A model generated the notes under the pieces. The model made no database searches, was not told where the DNA came from, and saw nothing but the letters and a program-made list of their open reading frames with translations. From an uncultured Paraprevotella sp. (GTDB lineage: Bacteria; Bacteroidota; Bacteroidia; Bacteroidales; Bacteroidaceae), in the NCBI GenBank assembly GCA_944321565.1, contig CALULT010000026.1, positions 1 through 40,523 of the forward strand: 40,523 bases of DNA. The letters are read 5' to 3'. The number at the start of each line of letters is the position of its first letter. Within the stretch, counting starts at the first letter, position 1. The position numbers were made by a program, and so were the translations under genes. Shown here in pieces: positions 25,485-34,701 of the stretch.

Positions 25485-27839
25485 TCAGAAGAGCAGGGCG
25501 ATGCGATAGACCGCAAACGCCATCACGTAGGCCAGCGCGGTGGTGTATGCCGCCGTGAAGACGGCCCATTTCCAATGCCCGCTTTCGCCTTTGACCGCCG
25601 CGATGGTGGCCAGGCACGGGAAGTAGAGCAAGGCGAACACCATGTAGCCCAGTGCGGCCTCGGGCGTGGTTTGCTGGCTCAGGACTTGGGCCAGCCGGGT
25701 CTGTGCGGCATCCTCGGCCGTTTCGGCCTCGGCGTCTTCCGCTTCGCAGCCGTAGAGCACCCCGAGGGTGCTTACCATCAGTTCTTTCGCGCCGACCCCG
25801 GCGATGATGCCCACGCCCATGCGCCAGTCGTATCCTAGCGGGCGGATGGCCGGTTCAATGGCGTGGCCGATTTGTCCCATGTAGGATTGTTCCTGCTGTT
25901 CGGCTTCGGTGAGTCCGCCATTCGTGGTGGGAAAATAGCCCAAGGCCCAAATGACGATGCTGGCCACGAGGATGATTCCTCCCATCTTGCGCAGGTATTG
26001 CCGTCCTTTTTCCCACGTGTGGCGGCACACGTCGCGCGAGGCAGGCAGGCGGTAGGGAGGCAGCTCCATCACGAAATGGCTTTCATATTGCCGCATGAAG
26101 ATTTTGCTGAACACCCATGCCACCAGCAAGGCCATAATGGTGCCCAGCGCGTAGAGGCCGAGCATGACGGAAGCCGCATGTTGCGGGAAGAAAGCCCCGG
26201 CGAAAACCACATACACGGGAATGCGCGCACTGCACGACACCATCGGCGTGACGAGCATGGTAATCATCCGGCTTTTGGGGTTTTCTATGGTGCGGGTGGC
26301 CATCACGGCGGGCACGTTGCACCCGTAGCCCATCAGCATGGGGATGAAGGACTTGCCGTGCAGGCCTAATTTGTCGAAAAGCGGGTCGGCCAGCATGGCC
26401 GCGCGGGCCAGGTAGCCGGAATCTTCCAGGATGGAGATGAAGAAATACAGGATGAGGATGTTGGGCAGGAAGACGATGACGCTGCCCACGCCGCTCAATA
26501 TGCCGTCGCAGACGAGAGCCTGCAGGATGCCGTCAGGCAAGTGGGTCTTGCCCGCTTCGATGAGCCATGCCACTCCCGCGTCAATCCAATCCATCGGGTA
26601 TTGCCCGATGGTGAACGTGGCCCAGAAGATGAACCACAGGATGAACACGAACAGCGGATAGGCCGTCCAGCGGCTGGCCAGTGCGCGGTCGAGTATCGCC
26701 GTGACTTGGTTTCCGCGCCCTTGTCGCTTGGTGTAAATCCCTTGCAGGATTTGGGCGATGCGGGCGTAGCGTGCTTCGTCGTCGTGTTCGCGTCCCGGAC
26801 AGGGGCAGGCCTCTTCCGCATCGGCAGTTTGTTGCCCGGTGCCGGTGTGCGGGCAATGTTCGGGATGGTTGCAGCAAGCCGCTTCGTGGTTGTGCCCTTC
26901 CACTCCGGACTGATGCAACGCGATGTGTTGGTCTGCCATTTCGATGGCTTTGCGCAGCAGGGGGGCGATGCCGGTGCGGCGGCGTGCCACGGTGGGAAAG
27001 AGCGGCATGCCGAGCCGTTCCGACAACTCGTCGATGTCAAGTTTGCTATGGCTTTCCTCAAATTCGTCGAACATGTTCAAGGCACCCACGAGCGGCACGT
27101 TGCGTTCTTTCAGTTGCAGGGTAAGCAACAGGTTGCGTTCCAGGTTGGTCGTGTCGAGCACATTGATGACGACATCAATCCGTCCGCTTTCCAGTTCGTG
27201 TGCCACGTAGGCTTCTTCGGGGCTGAAGGCGCGGAGGGAATAAGTGCCCGGCAAGTCCACCAGGCGGATTTGCCGTCCTTCGAACGTCATGCGTCCCACG
27301 ATGCAGCTTACCGTCACGCCGCTGTAATTCCCCGTGCGTTCGTGTCCGCCCGAAGCGGCGTTGAAGAGCGAGGTTTTCCCGCAGTTCGGGTTACCCACCA
27401 AGGCTATGGTGATTTCGCCTTCTTCTTTAGGCGTGTCGGTCGTGATCTGTTTCCTTTTCGGGCCGCAACTCGGGCAATCGCATTCCGTGCGAGGTGTTGG
27501 TGTTTCCGTGTGTTTGCACCTGTGGCATTCGGATGCGTGGCCGTCGGGTGGAGTGTTTTTGTCCTGTGCCTCCGTGGTGGCTTGTCGTGTCGCGGTTTGA
27601 TGCACTGTTTCGTCTGCGCCGGTCACCCGGATTTTCCGTGCTTCGCTTTTCCGCAGGGCGATTTGACTGCCCATCAGCTCAAACACGATGGGATTCCCTA
27701 TGGGGGAACACCCCAGCCGCCGGACTGTTTTTCCGCAGACAAATCCCATTTCGCTCAGTCTTGCCCTGAACGGGCCGCTGCCTTCTATGTGTGAAATCAC
27801 CACGGTTTCGCCCGTGCCGATTTCTGCCAAGTTCCTCAT
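25485..27839 (-). CDS. feoB: Fused FeoA-FeoB ferrous iron transporter with Cys/His-rich inserts
   Basis: 784 residues. Residues 1-75 are an SH3-like FeoA domain. A linker (about 100-126) holds HxxxCHRCKH and CDCPSC clusters. The FeoB G domain begins near 145: G1 GNPNCGKTS (149-157), G3 DLPGTYSL (195-202) and G4 NMFD (255-258). A second Cys/His-rich insert (about 305-352: GHNHEAACCNHPEHCPH and CPCPG) precedes the membrane domain, where the Gate motifs and paired permease repeats lie (about 390-784). GTP binding controls ferrous iron entry across the inner membrane. It has a full promoter at 27869-27899 and sits downstream of the haem/imelysin gene run. Confidence 0.95.
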   Translation of the reverse strand: MRNLAEIGTGETVVISHIEGSGPFRARLSEMGFVCGKTVRRLGCSPIGNPIVFELMGSQIALRKSEARKIRVTGADETVHQTATRQATTEAQDKNTPPDGHASECHRCKHTETPTPRTECDCPSCGPKRKQITTDTPKEEGEITIALVGNPNCGKTSLFNAASGGHERTGNYSGVTVSCIVGRMTFEGRQIRLVDLPGTYSLRAFSPEEAYVAHELESGRIDVVINVLDTTNLERNLLLTLQLKERNVPLVGALNMFDEFEESHSKLDIDELSERLGMPLFPTVARRRTGIAPLLRKAIEMADQHIALHQSGVEGHNHEAACCNHPEHCPHTGTGQQTADAEEACPCPGREHDDEARYARIAQILQGIYTKRQGRGNQVTAILDRALASRWTAYPLFVFILWFIFWATFTIGQYPMDWIDAGVAWLIEAGKTHLPDGILQALVCDGILSGVGSVIVFLPNILILYFFISILEDSGYLARAAMLADPLFDKLGLHGKSFIPMLMGYGCNVPAVMATRTIENPKSRMITMLVTPMVSCSARIPVYVVFAGAFFPQHAASVMLGLYALGTIMALLVAWVFSKIFMRQYESHFVMELPPYRLPASRDVCRHTWEKGRQYLRKMGGIILVASIVIWALGYFPTTNGGLTEAEQQEQSYMGQIGHAIEPAIRPLGYDWRMGVGIIAGVGAKELMVSTLGVLYGCEAEDAEAETAEDAAQTRLAQVLSQQTTPEAALGYMVFALLYFPCLATIAAVKGESGHWKWAVFTAAYTTALAYVMAFAVYRIALLF

Positions 27840-27868
27840 TGATGTGAATGATAAGCTGTTTCAAGGTG

Positions 27869-27899
27869 CAAAATTACGCGCATTCCGCCGAGGGGGCAA
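27869..27899 (-). promoter_or_regulatory. Promoter of feoAB
   Basis: On the minus strand TTG (27897-27899), 20 bp, then TAATTTTG (27869-27876), 30 bp before the feoAB start. The layout is the same as the promoter at 37319-37349. Confidence 0.7.
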
Positions 27900-27920
27900 T
27901 ACCTAATTATGATGATTTTT

Positions 27921-29966
27921 TCAGGCGTTGGCGTAGCTGTGCATACCGCCAAGTAGGTAGTTGACTCCGAAATAGGTCATGAGTACGACGGCGAAAGCCA
28001 GTACCATATAAATATGAAACGTGCGCGGACGTTGCAGCCAAGGCAGGCTGCGGGTGTGGAAAGCGATGCCATAGACGATGAACGCCACGAGAGCCCATAC
28101 CTCTTTAGGGTCCCACGACCAATAGCTGCCCCACGACACGTTGGCCCACACCGCACCGAGGATGATGCCGATGCCAAGCAGGGACGTGGCGGGATAGAGC
28201 AGGAGGCGGCTCAGCAGGGTGAGTTGCATGACGCGTTCGCGGGTCAACGGAAGGCAGGCGTTTCCGGTACGTCCGGATAAGACGAGTGCCAACAAGCCAT
28301 TCAGGAAGATGAAGGCGAAGAGGGCGTATGAAATCATGATGAGCGACACGTGCCAACTGAGCCAAGGCGAGGCGAGAACGGGCATCAGTGGCGTAATTTG
28401 CGGGTTCATTTCCCCCAGGTAAGCCACTAGCAGTATGAAACCGGAAAGCAGGAAGCCGAAAGGCAGGACAAACGGGAAACGGCGGCGGAGCAGGCAGGCC
28501 GTGAGGAGCACCACCCAGGCTGCGAACAGCATCGTTTCGTAACCGTTGCTTAGCGGGATGGTGCCGGCAATGTATCCCCTGAGGGCATATCCGGCGGTGT
28601 GGAAGAGTGTGGCAATCCACAGGACTGCCGTCCACAGGCGGCGGATGGCCGGATTTTCTTTGCGCCGTAGCAGCATCCGTCTGACGAGGAGACCGAACGC
28701 CACGATGCCCAGCGTGAGGTTGGCCATGAACAGAATTTTGCAGAACGGGATACGGTTGTACCACAGCTCGGCCCGGACTTTCGCGGAAGAAAGGCCGGGC
28801 ACGCCGGGCGGCAAGGGGCGGACGAGTGTGCCTTGGGTGAGCATCAAGGCCAGTCCCACTTTCTCATCGGTTTCTTGTATGGCCTTGGCCATTTTTCCCC
28901 GTGTGCCCATTTCTTGCTGCCACAGGGCTTGCAGTTTGTAGTCCGTCCCGTCGAAGAGTTCCGAGAGCATGGCGTATTCGTTTTTGATGCCGAGCCGTTC
29001 GCGCAGTTTGCTGCTTTTGATGCGGATGAAAGGCACACGGTTCCACGCTTCGGGATGGAGTTGCCAGCTTGCCACCACCTGTTCGGGTGTCAGGCCGCGG
29101 AACGACGGCGCGCCATAGACTTTCTGCACGAAGTCCCGCGCCGGGGTGTTCAGCGGGGCGATGCGCCCGTTGTAAACGACTTGGACGGAAGCCAGGCTGT
29201 CGGCTTGCGTCCGCTTGACAACGGGCAGGGGCGATGCATCGACGTGGAAAGAGGCAAGGCATAGCCATGCGAACAGTCCGCCCCGGCGGAGCAGGGGGTG
29301 GCGCAGCAGGCGGCGGAATCCCCCTTGCGGGTCGAACAGTGCCAGCAGGAAACCGATGCAGAGCAGGGTGAACCCGGCATAGGAGACGGTCGTGCCATAC
29401 GGGTCATGGTTCACCGTGAGCCAACTGCCTTCGTGGTCTTCGTCGAAAGAGGTCTGGTAGAAACGGTAGCCTTTGGTCGAGAAGATGCGGTTCATGGAAA
29501 TGCGCGGGCTGCAGAGCAGCTGGCCGTCGGTGGTGTGGCAGGAGATGTCGCTCACGTAGTCGGCGGGCGCGTCCGTCCCGACATAGTATTCCACGCGGAA
29601 GCGTTCCAGCGTCATGGTGAACGGCAGTTGCGCCATCCGCCGCTGGCCGTCCACGTAGCTTGTGGCCGGGATGCCTTGGCGCAGGTGCAGGATGCCCTTG
29701 TGGCCCGTGAAGGCCGTGAGGAGCGCCCCGGCGAAAACCACCACGAATCCGGCATGCAGGAGGAGGGACGGCCACCGTTTCCACATCTTCCGGCGGATGG
29801 CCGTAACCACCAATCCAATGAAGATGGCCGTCCATGCCAAGGCGAACCACCACGTGCCGTAAACATACGTGTGGACGAAAGCCGTGCCCCGGGCATTCTC
29901 CACGAACGTGGCGATGCCCAAGGCTGCGGCGGCCATGAAAAGCAATATGAACGGGACGGATTTCAT
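27921..29966 (-). CDS. Fused ResB-CcsA cytochrome c maturation protein
   Basis: 681 residues. The N-terminal part (1-about 370) is ResB/Ccs1-like: two membrane helices (about 5-20, 35-55), one at 68-88, a periplasmic region with LHLRQG and DYVSDISC, a helix near 205, and a further periplasmic domain. The C-terminal part (about 420-681) is CcsA-like, with the tryptophan-rich haem motif WGSYWSWDPKEVWAL (about 610-625) and conserved His residues in SWHVSL and AFHTR. Such CcsBA fusions deliver and attach haem to CxxCH motifs of periplasmic cytochromes. Two proteins with CxxCH motifs are encoded just upstream in the same run, so they are the natural clients. It starts 9 bp after the Rid gene. Confidence 0.93.
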   Translation of the reverse strand: MKSVPFILLFMAAAALGIATFVENARGTAFVHTYVYGTWWFALAWTAIFIGLVVTAIRRKMWKRWPSLLLHAGFVVVFAGALLTAFTGHKGILHLRQGIPATSYVDGQRRMAQLPFTMTLERFRVEYYVGTDAPADYVSDISCHTTDGQLLCSPRISMNRIFSTKGYRFYQTSFDEDHEGSWLTVNHDPYGTTVSYAGFTLLCIGFLLALFDPQGGFRRLLRHPLLRRGGLFAWLCLASFHVDASPLPVVKRTQADSLASVQVVYNGRIAPLNTPARDFVQKVYGAPSFRGLTPEQVVASWQLHPEAWNRVPFIRIKSSKLRERLGIKNEYAMLSELFDGTDYKLQALWQQEMGTRGKMAKAIQETDEKVGLALMLTQGTLVRPLPPGVPGLSSAKVRAELWYNRIPFCKILFMANLTLGIVAFGLLVRRMLLRRKENPAIRRLWTAVLWIATLFHTAGYALRGYIAGTIPLSNGYETMLFAAWVVLLTACLLRRRFPFVLPFGFLLSGFILLVAYLGEMNPQITPLMPVLASPWLSWHVSLIMISYALFAFIFLNGLLALVLSGRTGNACLPLTRERVMQLTLLSRLLLYPATSLLGIGIILGAVWANVSWGSYWSWDPKEVWALVAFIVYGIAFHTRSLPWLQRPRTFHIYMVLAFAVVLMTYFGVNYLLGGMHSYANA

Positions 29967-29975
29967 CGTTCCCGG

Positions 29976-31115
29976 TCAGAAGTCGCGGAATGAAGGGTTG
30001 TGGCGTTCCTTCACGGCGGTGCATTCCATCTCGATGAGCCACGTGGGACGGCACACGGGTGCCAGCGTGAAGACGCGCGGCGTGTCGGGAAACTTCCGGT
30101 CGAACATGGCTTTCACCATGGGGTAGTCGCTGATGTCGCGCAGATAGACGATGATTTGCGCCACGTCGTCAAACGTCGTGCCGCCTTCTTCGAGCAGTTT
30201 GCCCACGTTTTCCCACATCCGTTCCGTCTGTTTCACGATGTCCCCCACATGGATCACTTCGCCCTTGTTGTTGATGCTGGCCGTGCCGCTGATAAGGACG
30301 TGCGCCCGGTCGCCGTATTCCATCACCGTGCCGCGTTCGAACGTCACGCCGTATTCATACGTAGGGTTCAGGTGGGTCGGGGCGTAGAGGTAACGTTGCT
30401 GTGCCGGTTCGAATCCGGTGAGGGCGTACGTGTCCATCTGCACCAACGCCCGCGTGTCGGCCGGCGATCCGCCGATGCCCGTACTGCTGATGAAATGCGT
30501 CTGTTCGGTCAGTCCCTGTTCCTTGAAGTTCTCCTTGCGGGCTTTCACCATGCCGGCATACTGTGTGTCCACGTCGCGCACGAAGAACCACGTGCGGATG
30601 CAGTTGCCGGCCAGTGTGGCGTGGAAACTTTGCAAGGCTTCTTCATAGTTGATGAGCAGCGATTCCGTCTGCCAGGCCGAATCGCCCTTGTGTTCGTGCA
30701 TCCCCATTTTCCACAAGTGCCTGTAACCGTTGTGTTCTGCCACGACCATGCCGCCCGCGTTGGCCACTTGTGTGCCTTTCTGCAGGTAAATCCACACGGC
30801 CACTTTGCTGCCGTCGAGCGGCGGCTGTTGGATGGCGGAGACGGCACATTCCGTTTCTTGCCGCATGAGTGGCTGCTGGTTGGTGGAATCGCTCAGGAAA
30901 TATCGTTTCAGGATGGGGCATGAGCCGCTGACTTGCGGCAGCCCGGACAATCGTTGCTCACCTTCGTAAATCCGGTGGAGTTGCCCTTCGAAGAGTTCGC
31001 CGCGTGGTTCCACATGGAGGATGGCGTGGAACTCTTCCACTTTTCCTTCGGGCGTGAAAGCCGAAATCTCGGCCTTTACGCCAAGGTCTTCCCAATATAC
31101 TTTATGATAATGCAT
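29976..31115 (-). CDS. Rid-family (YjgF-like) protein with long N-terminal domain
   Basis: 379 residues from the ATG at 31115; an earlier ATG at 31166 would overlap the preceding gene. The last about 120 residues are a YjgF/RidA-type domain: SGTASINNKGEVIHVGDIVKQTERMWENVGKLL and a C-terminal IEMECTAV. The N-terminal about 230 residues are unlike simple RidA and recall the two-domain chorismatase (FkbO/Hyg5)-like relatives. No signal peptide is seen, so it is cytosolic. It is set between the haem-motif lipoprotein and ResB-CcsA, 9 bp and 16 bp apart, firmly in that operon. A role in clearing reactive enamines or in aromatic precursor metabolism is possible; neither is shown. Confidence 0.75.
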   Translation of the reverse strand: MHYHKVYWEDLGVKAEISAFTPEGKVEEFHAILHVEPRGELFEGQLHRIYEGEQRLSGLPQVSGSCPILKRYFLSDSTNQQPLMRQETECAVSAIQQPPLDGSKVAVWIYLQKGTQVANAGGMVVAEHNGYRHLWKMGMHEHKGDSAWQTESLLINYEEALQSFHATLAGNCIRTWFFVRDVDTQYAGMVKARKENFKEQGLTEQTHFISSTGIGGSPADTRALVQMDTYALTGFEPAQQRYLYAPTHLNPTYEYGVTFERGTVMEYGDRAHVLISGTASINNKGEVIHVGDIVKQTERMWENVGKLLEEGGTTFDDVAQIIVYLRDISDYPMVKAMFDRKFPDTPRVFTLAPVCRPTWLIEMECTAVKERHNPSFRDF

Positions 31116-31131
31116 AGCTGTTCTTTTTTTA

Positions 31132-31842
31132 TTATTCTTTTGCTCCGGCATTAATCCACTCATCAATCAGGCGCAAGGTGATGGACGAGGTAATCATGCC
31201 TTCGTGGCTGAACCCAAGTCCCAGCTCGTTGCCGGGACGGATGACTTTGTGCAGGACGCTTTCTTCCGCGTTGCCGGGAATGACGCGTGTGCCTTCCGCC
31301 GAAGTGGCGGGCTGGTTGACGAGGCTTCCGTGGCTTTGCCCCTCCGTCAGGTAAAGTCCGGCGGCAGCCGTCGTGCTGAGGCCGTGGCATTGTGCGCAGG
31401 TGTTGTTGAACACGTCATGTTGTATGGCTGCATACATGCTTGCGTCCACTTCGCCTGCATCCAGGTAAATCGTGTCGCCCACGGCGGAAGAGACATCCGC
31501 GCTGGCGAAAGTCAGTACCCGCCGGCGCAAGGTGTTGGTCACGCAAAACTCCACAGTGCGCACGTCGTTGCCGATGTTGTACAGCAACAAGGTCACGTTG
31601 CCTTCCGTGTCGGGATGCACGGTGGTCTGGCTGCGCGAATAGTCGCTTTCGCCGAAGGTGGCCAACGCCACGTCATAATAGTCCGGCCACGTGTCCGCGC
31701 CGGTGACGTGGGCGGTGAGCTTGGCCGTGTATCCGGTGTGCTCAGGCGCATGCTCCTGTTCGTAGATAAGTCCGTCGTCGCAGGCCTGGCATCCTACCAT
31801 GGCCGCGAGCAAGGCAAATTTAATATTGTTTTTTGTAATCAT
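31132..31842 (-). CDS. Haem-motif (CxxCH) lipoprotein, cytochrome c-like
   Basis: 236 residues. The N-terminal SPII-like signal ends near MVGC. Residues about 25-135 form a beta-rich domain. Then follows CAQCHG, a single c-type haem-binding motif, in a segment (about 140-230) resembling the planctomycete-type cytochrome c domain, including SHEGMITSSITLRLIDEWINAGA. It should be lipid-anchored in the periplasm or on the outer membrane and take part in electron transfer. It lies 27 bp after the porin and 16 bp before the Rid gene. Haem would be attached by ResB-CcsA encoded in the same run. Confidence 0.8.
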   Translation of the reverse strand: MITKNNIKFALLAAMVGCQACDDGLIYEQEHAPEHTGYTAKLTAHVTGADTWPDYYDVALATFGESDYSRSQTTVHPDTEGNVTLLLYNIGNDVRTVEFCVTNTLRRRVLTFASADVSSAVGDTIYLDAGEVDASMYAAIQHDVFNNTCAQCHGLSTTAAAGLYLTEGQSHGSLVNQPATSAEGTRVIPGNAEESVLHKVIRPGNELGLGFSHEGMITSSITLRLIDEWINAGAKE

Positions 31843-31869
31843 AAGTATTGCGGGCTGGTTTAACTTCTG

Positions 31870-33081
31870 TTAGAAGGAATATTGCAGCTGGATGGTGCCC
31901 GAATGCTTGGCCACGCCGAGGTCGTCGTTGTCACGGTCGAGTTGTGTGTCGTGCCCGGTGCGCCCGATGAACTGGTACATGGCCTGCAGTTTCAGGTTGC
32001 AGTTCTTGAAGAAGTAGTTGCAGCCGATGGCGGGCATGTTCAGGAAGCCGTTTGTGTCCATGCCGTTGCGGTTGAAGAAGTCGTAACGTGCGGCCACCTG
32101 CACACGCGGGGCCACGAAGTAGCCGCCTTGCACGTATCCGCCCAAGTAATCGTAGGTTTCGTCTATCTTCTGCCGGTCGGTGAAACCGACGTGCATGTAG
32201 TAGGCTTCCGCGCCGATGTAGAGTTTGTTGCGCAGCATGGCAAACTCAAGTCCGACGCGCGTGTCGTTCGTGCTCTCGCTTTCGCTCTCCACGTTCAGGT
32301 TGGCACTCGCCCCCAGCATCCATTTGTTTTCGTGCAGGCGGTCGGGGTTGCCCTGCGTGGCGGGCATGATGCCTTTGGGCATGAAGGTGAAGCGTCCGGC
32401 ATAGAGCAGCGAAGGGATGTGCCAGTCGTCGCTGAGGGTTTTCGTCGAGGTGTTGACCGACGCGCCGGTACCGTTGAAAAGGCCGATTTCGTAACCGAAC
32501 TTGTCGGCTGCGAAGCCATGGATTTCCACGCCGAGGTCGAAGCCTGTCCCGATGTTGGGTGTCACGGCGTTCAGAGAATAAGGCATGATGACGGCTGCCG
32601 TGAGCGACGTGGGGAGCGTGGGCATCAGCGTTTCGCCCAGCGTGGTCAGGTAGCCGTGTGAGAACGGGGTCTTGAATTTGCCAATGCGCACGGCAAAGGC
32701 TTGTTTCAAGGCCACGTCGATCCAAGCCTGCTGCAGGATGGCCCCGCCGCTGGCCGCCGCGTTGATGGAGAGGTTGAAGGACACTTTCCCCCATGCCTTC
32801 CCGGTGAACCCGAGCACGGCGTAGGGCACGGAGAAGCCTGAGTTGGCCAAGTTGTCCTGGTTGTAGGCTTTGTCCAACCCTTCGTCATCATACCAGTTGA
32901 CGTTGGCCGCCGTCTGCACGAGCAGGTAGGGTTTGAACACGAAGTCGCCCCGTTTCGACTGGATGGAGAATCCTTCGCGGCCGGCAAGGGAAACCACGCC
33001 GTTCTCGCTGCCCTCTTCATATTGTGCCATGGCGGTGAGGGGAAGAGCCGCCAGCATGGCCATTGCGAATATCTTTTTCAT
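31870..33081 (-). CDS. Outer-membrane porin, OprO/OprP type
   Basis: 403 residues with a cleavable signal peptide MKKIFAMAMLAALPLTAMAQ. The mature protein has alternating beta strands, ends in Phe (LQYSF), and carries the porin motif VRIGKFKTPFSHGYL, resembling phosphate-selective OprO/OprP-like porins. Bacteroidota use this family for many solutes, so the name does not fix the substrate. It stands between the di-haem lipoprotein and the haem-motif lipoprotein, 60 and 27 bp away. The same run encodes a second barrel at 35969. Confidence 0.82.
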   Translation of the reverse strand: MKKIFAMAMLAALPLTAMAQYEEGSENGVVSLAGREGFSIQSKRGDFVFKPYLLVQTAANVNWYDDEGLDKAYNQDNLANSGFSVPYAVLGFTGKAWGKVSFNLSINAAASGGAILQQAWIDVALKQAFAVRIGKFKTPFSHGYLTTLGETLMPTLPTSLTAAVIMPYSLNAVTPNIGTGFDLGVEIHGFAADKFGYEIGLFNGTGASVNTSTKTLSDDWHIPSLLYAGRFTFMPKGIMPATQGNPDRLHENKWMLGASANLNVESESESTNDTRVGLEFAMLRNKLYIGAEAYYMHVGFTDRQKIDETYDYLGGYVQGGYFVAPRVQVAARYDFFNRNGMDTNGFLNMPAIGCNYFFKNCNLKLQAMYQFIGRTGHDTQLDRDNDDLGVAKHSGTIQLQYSF

Positions 33082-33141
33082 TGTCTTTTCCTATATCTAT
33101 AATAATTAAGGTGAATGTTTGTGGAATGTTTGGCTGGCGCA

Positions 33142-34584
33142 TCAGAGCGATTCCAGGAAACGGACGAGCGCGTCGCGGTCTGCCTTCGGCATGCGCTTGA
33201 ACAGGTTTTTCGAGGCTTCGCCTTCCCCGCCGTGCCACAAGATGGCTTCAATGAAGTTGCGGGCGCGCCCGTCGTGCAGGAAGTAGGTATGCCCGTTCAC
33301 TTTCTGTTGCAAGCCGATGCCCCAAAGCGGGGTGGTGCGCCATTCATTCCCGCGGGCCAGCCCGCTCACGTAATTGTCGTTCAGCCCCACGCCCATGATT
33401 TCGCTGCCCATGTCGTGGAGCAGGAAGTCGGAATAAGGGTGGATGGTCTGGCTGCCCAGCCAGGTGAGCTGGGTGCCCATCAACAAGGTGGAGCCGCGCG
33501 GCTGCGTGTGGAGGGTCGTGACGTGGCACAGGTGGCATTTGGCTTGGTAGAACATCTGTTCGCCTCGTTGCACCGTGGGGTCGTTCACATTGCGCCGTGC
33601 CGGCACTCCCAGTCCCTGCATGTACAAGTCCACGTCTTCCATGTCTTCCGCGCTGATGTCCAGCTGGTCGTAGCTCAGCCCCATCATGCTGCCTTCCTGC
33701 ATCTGGAGCTGGCCTTCGCAGATTTCTTCCGGATAGCGGCTGTTGGTCACGCCCATGTCGCTGCTAAAGCCCAGTTCCACGGTCAGGTCGGCATGTTGCG
33801 CTTTGTTGCCACTCAGTCCCAATTGCAGTTTGCCTTTTTCCGTGATGTAATTCGCACGTCCGCTGATGCCGTATTCCGGATAGTTGCTCTTGGCCGCGAG
33901 CTGTTCGATTTCGTGGCGGTCGATGGCCATCATCGGTCCCATGCCCACATGGCGCAGCGGGATGCGCACGGTGCAGAACAGGTCTTCGGGGGCTACGCTG
34001 TCGGCATACCATTCCGTGATGGTGTATTCCGGATAACACAGTTCGTAGGGTTCGCCGTCGGGGAACGCGCCTTGTTCGTAGTGCCATTTCACGTTGAGTT
34101 TGCCTTCCGGCTGCACACCGTAGATGGCCTGGTCGTGGAGCACACGTCCGTAGCCTTGGAAGAACGCCCCGTTTTTGCGGCTGATATAGACCAGCATGGA
34201 CGAGAAACCGTAGGACCCGCTTCCTCCTTCGCCATGAATGCCGCCCGCGTTCCACAGTTCCGGCTTGGTGCGCCCCGCGTTGCGGTGGCAGCTGCCGCAG
34301 GAATAGCCTGCATACACGGGGCCAAGCCCTTCGCCCGTGGTGCGGGCATCGTCATAAAGCCCGTCGCCGTCGCGGAAACGCATGGCCATGGCCGGTTCGC
34401 TGTCGATCCAGTCGGCTTGCGTGTCGTAGGCCACGGGGCTGTCGAGGAAGATGGTGGAAATGCCGGCCGAGAGGGCATAGCCTTCGGGCACGTCGATGTC
34501 CAGGACATCCAACCCCTCGTCCTCGCAAGCCGTGAGGCAGGCGGCCAAGGACAGCAGGCACAAGTGTTTTGCTATGTGGTTCAT
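33142..34584 (-). CDS. Di-haem oxidoreductase (DUF1111) lipoprotein
   Basis: 480 residues from the ATG at 34584, which begins the lipoprotein signal MNHIAKHLCLLSLAACLTAC. Two haem c motifs are present: CGSCH (about 92-96) and CHLCH (about 349-353). Between them lie conserved-looking Tyr, His and Trp residues, and near the end YFLHDGRARNFIEAILWHGGEGE, typical of DUF1111 thiol-oxidoreductase/di-haem peroxidase-like proteins. Members often sit beside imelysins, as here (the imelysin gene ends 117 bp upstream, across a hairpin). It may oxidise a metal or pass electrons in the periplasm; that is inference. Confidence 0.9.
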   Translation of the reverse strand: MNHIAKHLCLLSLAACLTACEDEGLDVLDIDVPEGYALSAGISTIFLDSPVAYDTQADWIDSEPAMAMRFRDGDGLYDDARTTGEGLGPVYAGYSCGSCHRNAGRTKPELWNAGGIHGEGGSGSYGFSSMLVYISRKNGAFFQGYGRVLHDQAIYGVQPEGKLNVKWHYEQGAFPDGEPYELCYPEYTITEWYADSVAPEDLFCTVRIPLRHVGMGPMMAIDRHEIEQLAAKSNYPEYGISGRANYITEKGKLQLGLSGNKAQHADLTVELGFSSDMGVTNSRYPEEICEGQLQMQEGSMMGLSYDQLDISAEDMEDVDLYMQGLGVPARRNVNDPTVQRGEQMFYQAKCHLCHVTTLHTQPRGSTLLMGTQLTWLGSQTIHPYSDFLLHDMGSEIMGVGLNDNYVSGLARGNEWRTTPLWGIGLQQKVNGHTYFLHDGRARNFIEAILWHGGEGEASKNLFKRMPKADRDALVRFLESL

Positions 34585-34627
34585 TGTGTTATGTCCTTTT
34601 TTTAATGATTGTCTGTTTGAAACCGCT

Positions 34628-34667
34628 AAAGTGAAGGTGGCCTGTTTTGAGAGGCCGCCTTCACTTT
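34628..34667 (-). other. 16-bp-stem hairpin between imelysin and di-haem genes
   Basis: AAAGTGAAGGTGGCCT (34628-34643) pairs with AGGCCGCCTTCACTTT (34652-34667), one G-T pair, 8-nt loop. The stem itself ends in TTT on the minus strand, but no long U-run follows. It could be a partial terminator or a stability element lowering expression of downstream genes relative to imelysin. Confidence 0.7.
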
Positions 34668-34701
34668 CGTGCGCCTTGTCCGGGCGCGCCAGCATGTGGG
34701 T

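Noticed and set aside
33115-34605. 496-codon open frame on the plus strand
   Set aside because: It is antisense to the di-haem DUF1111 gene; composition is His/Val/Ala-rich without domains.
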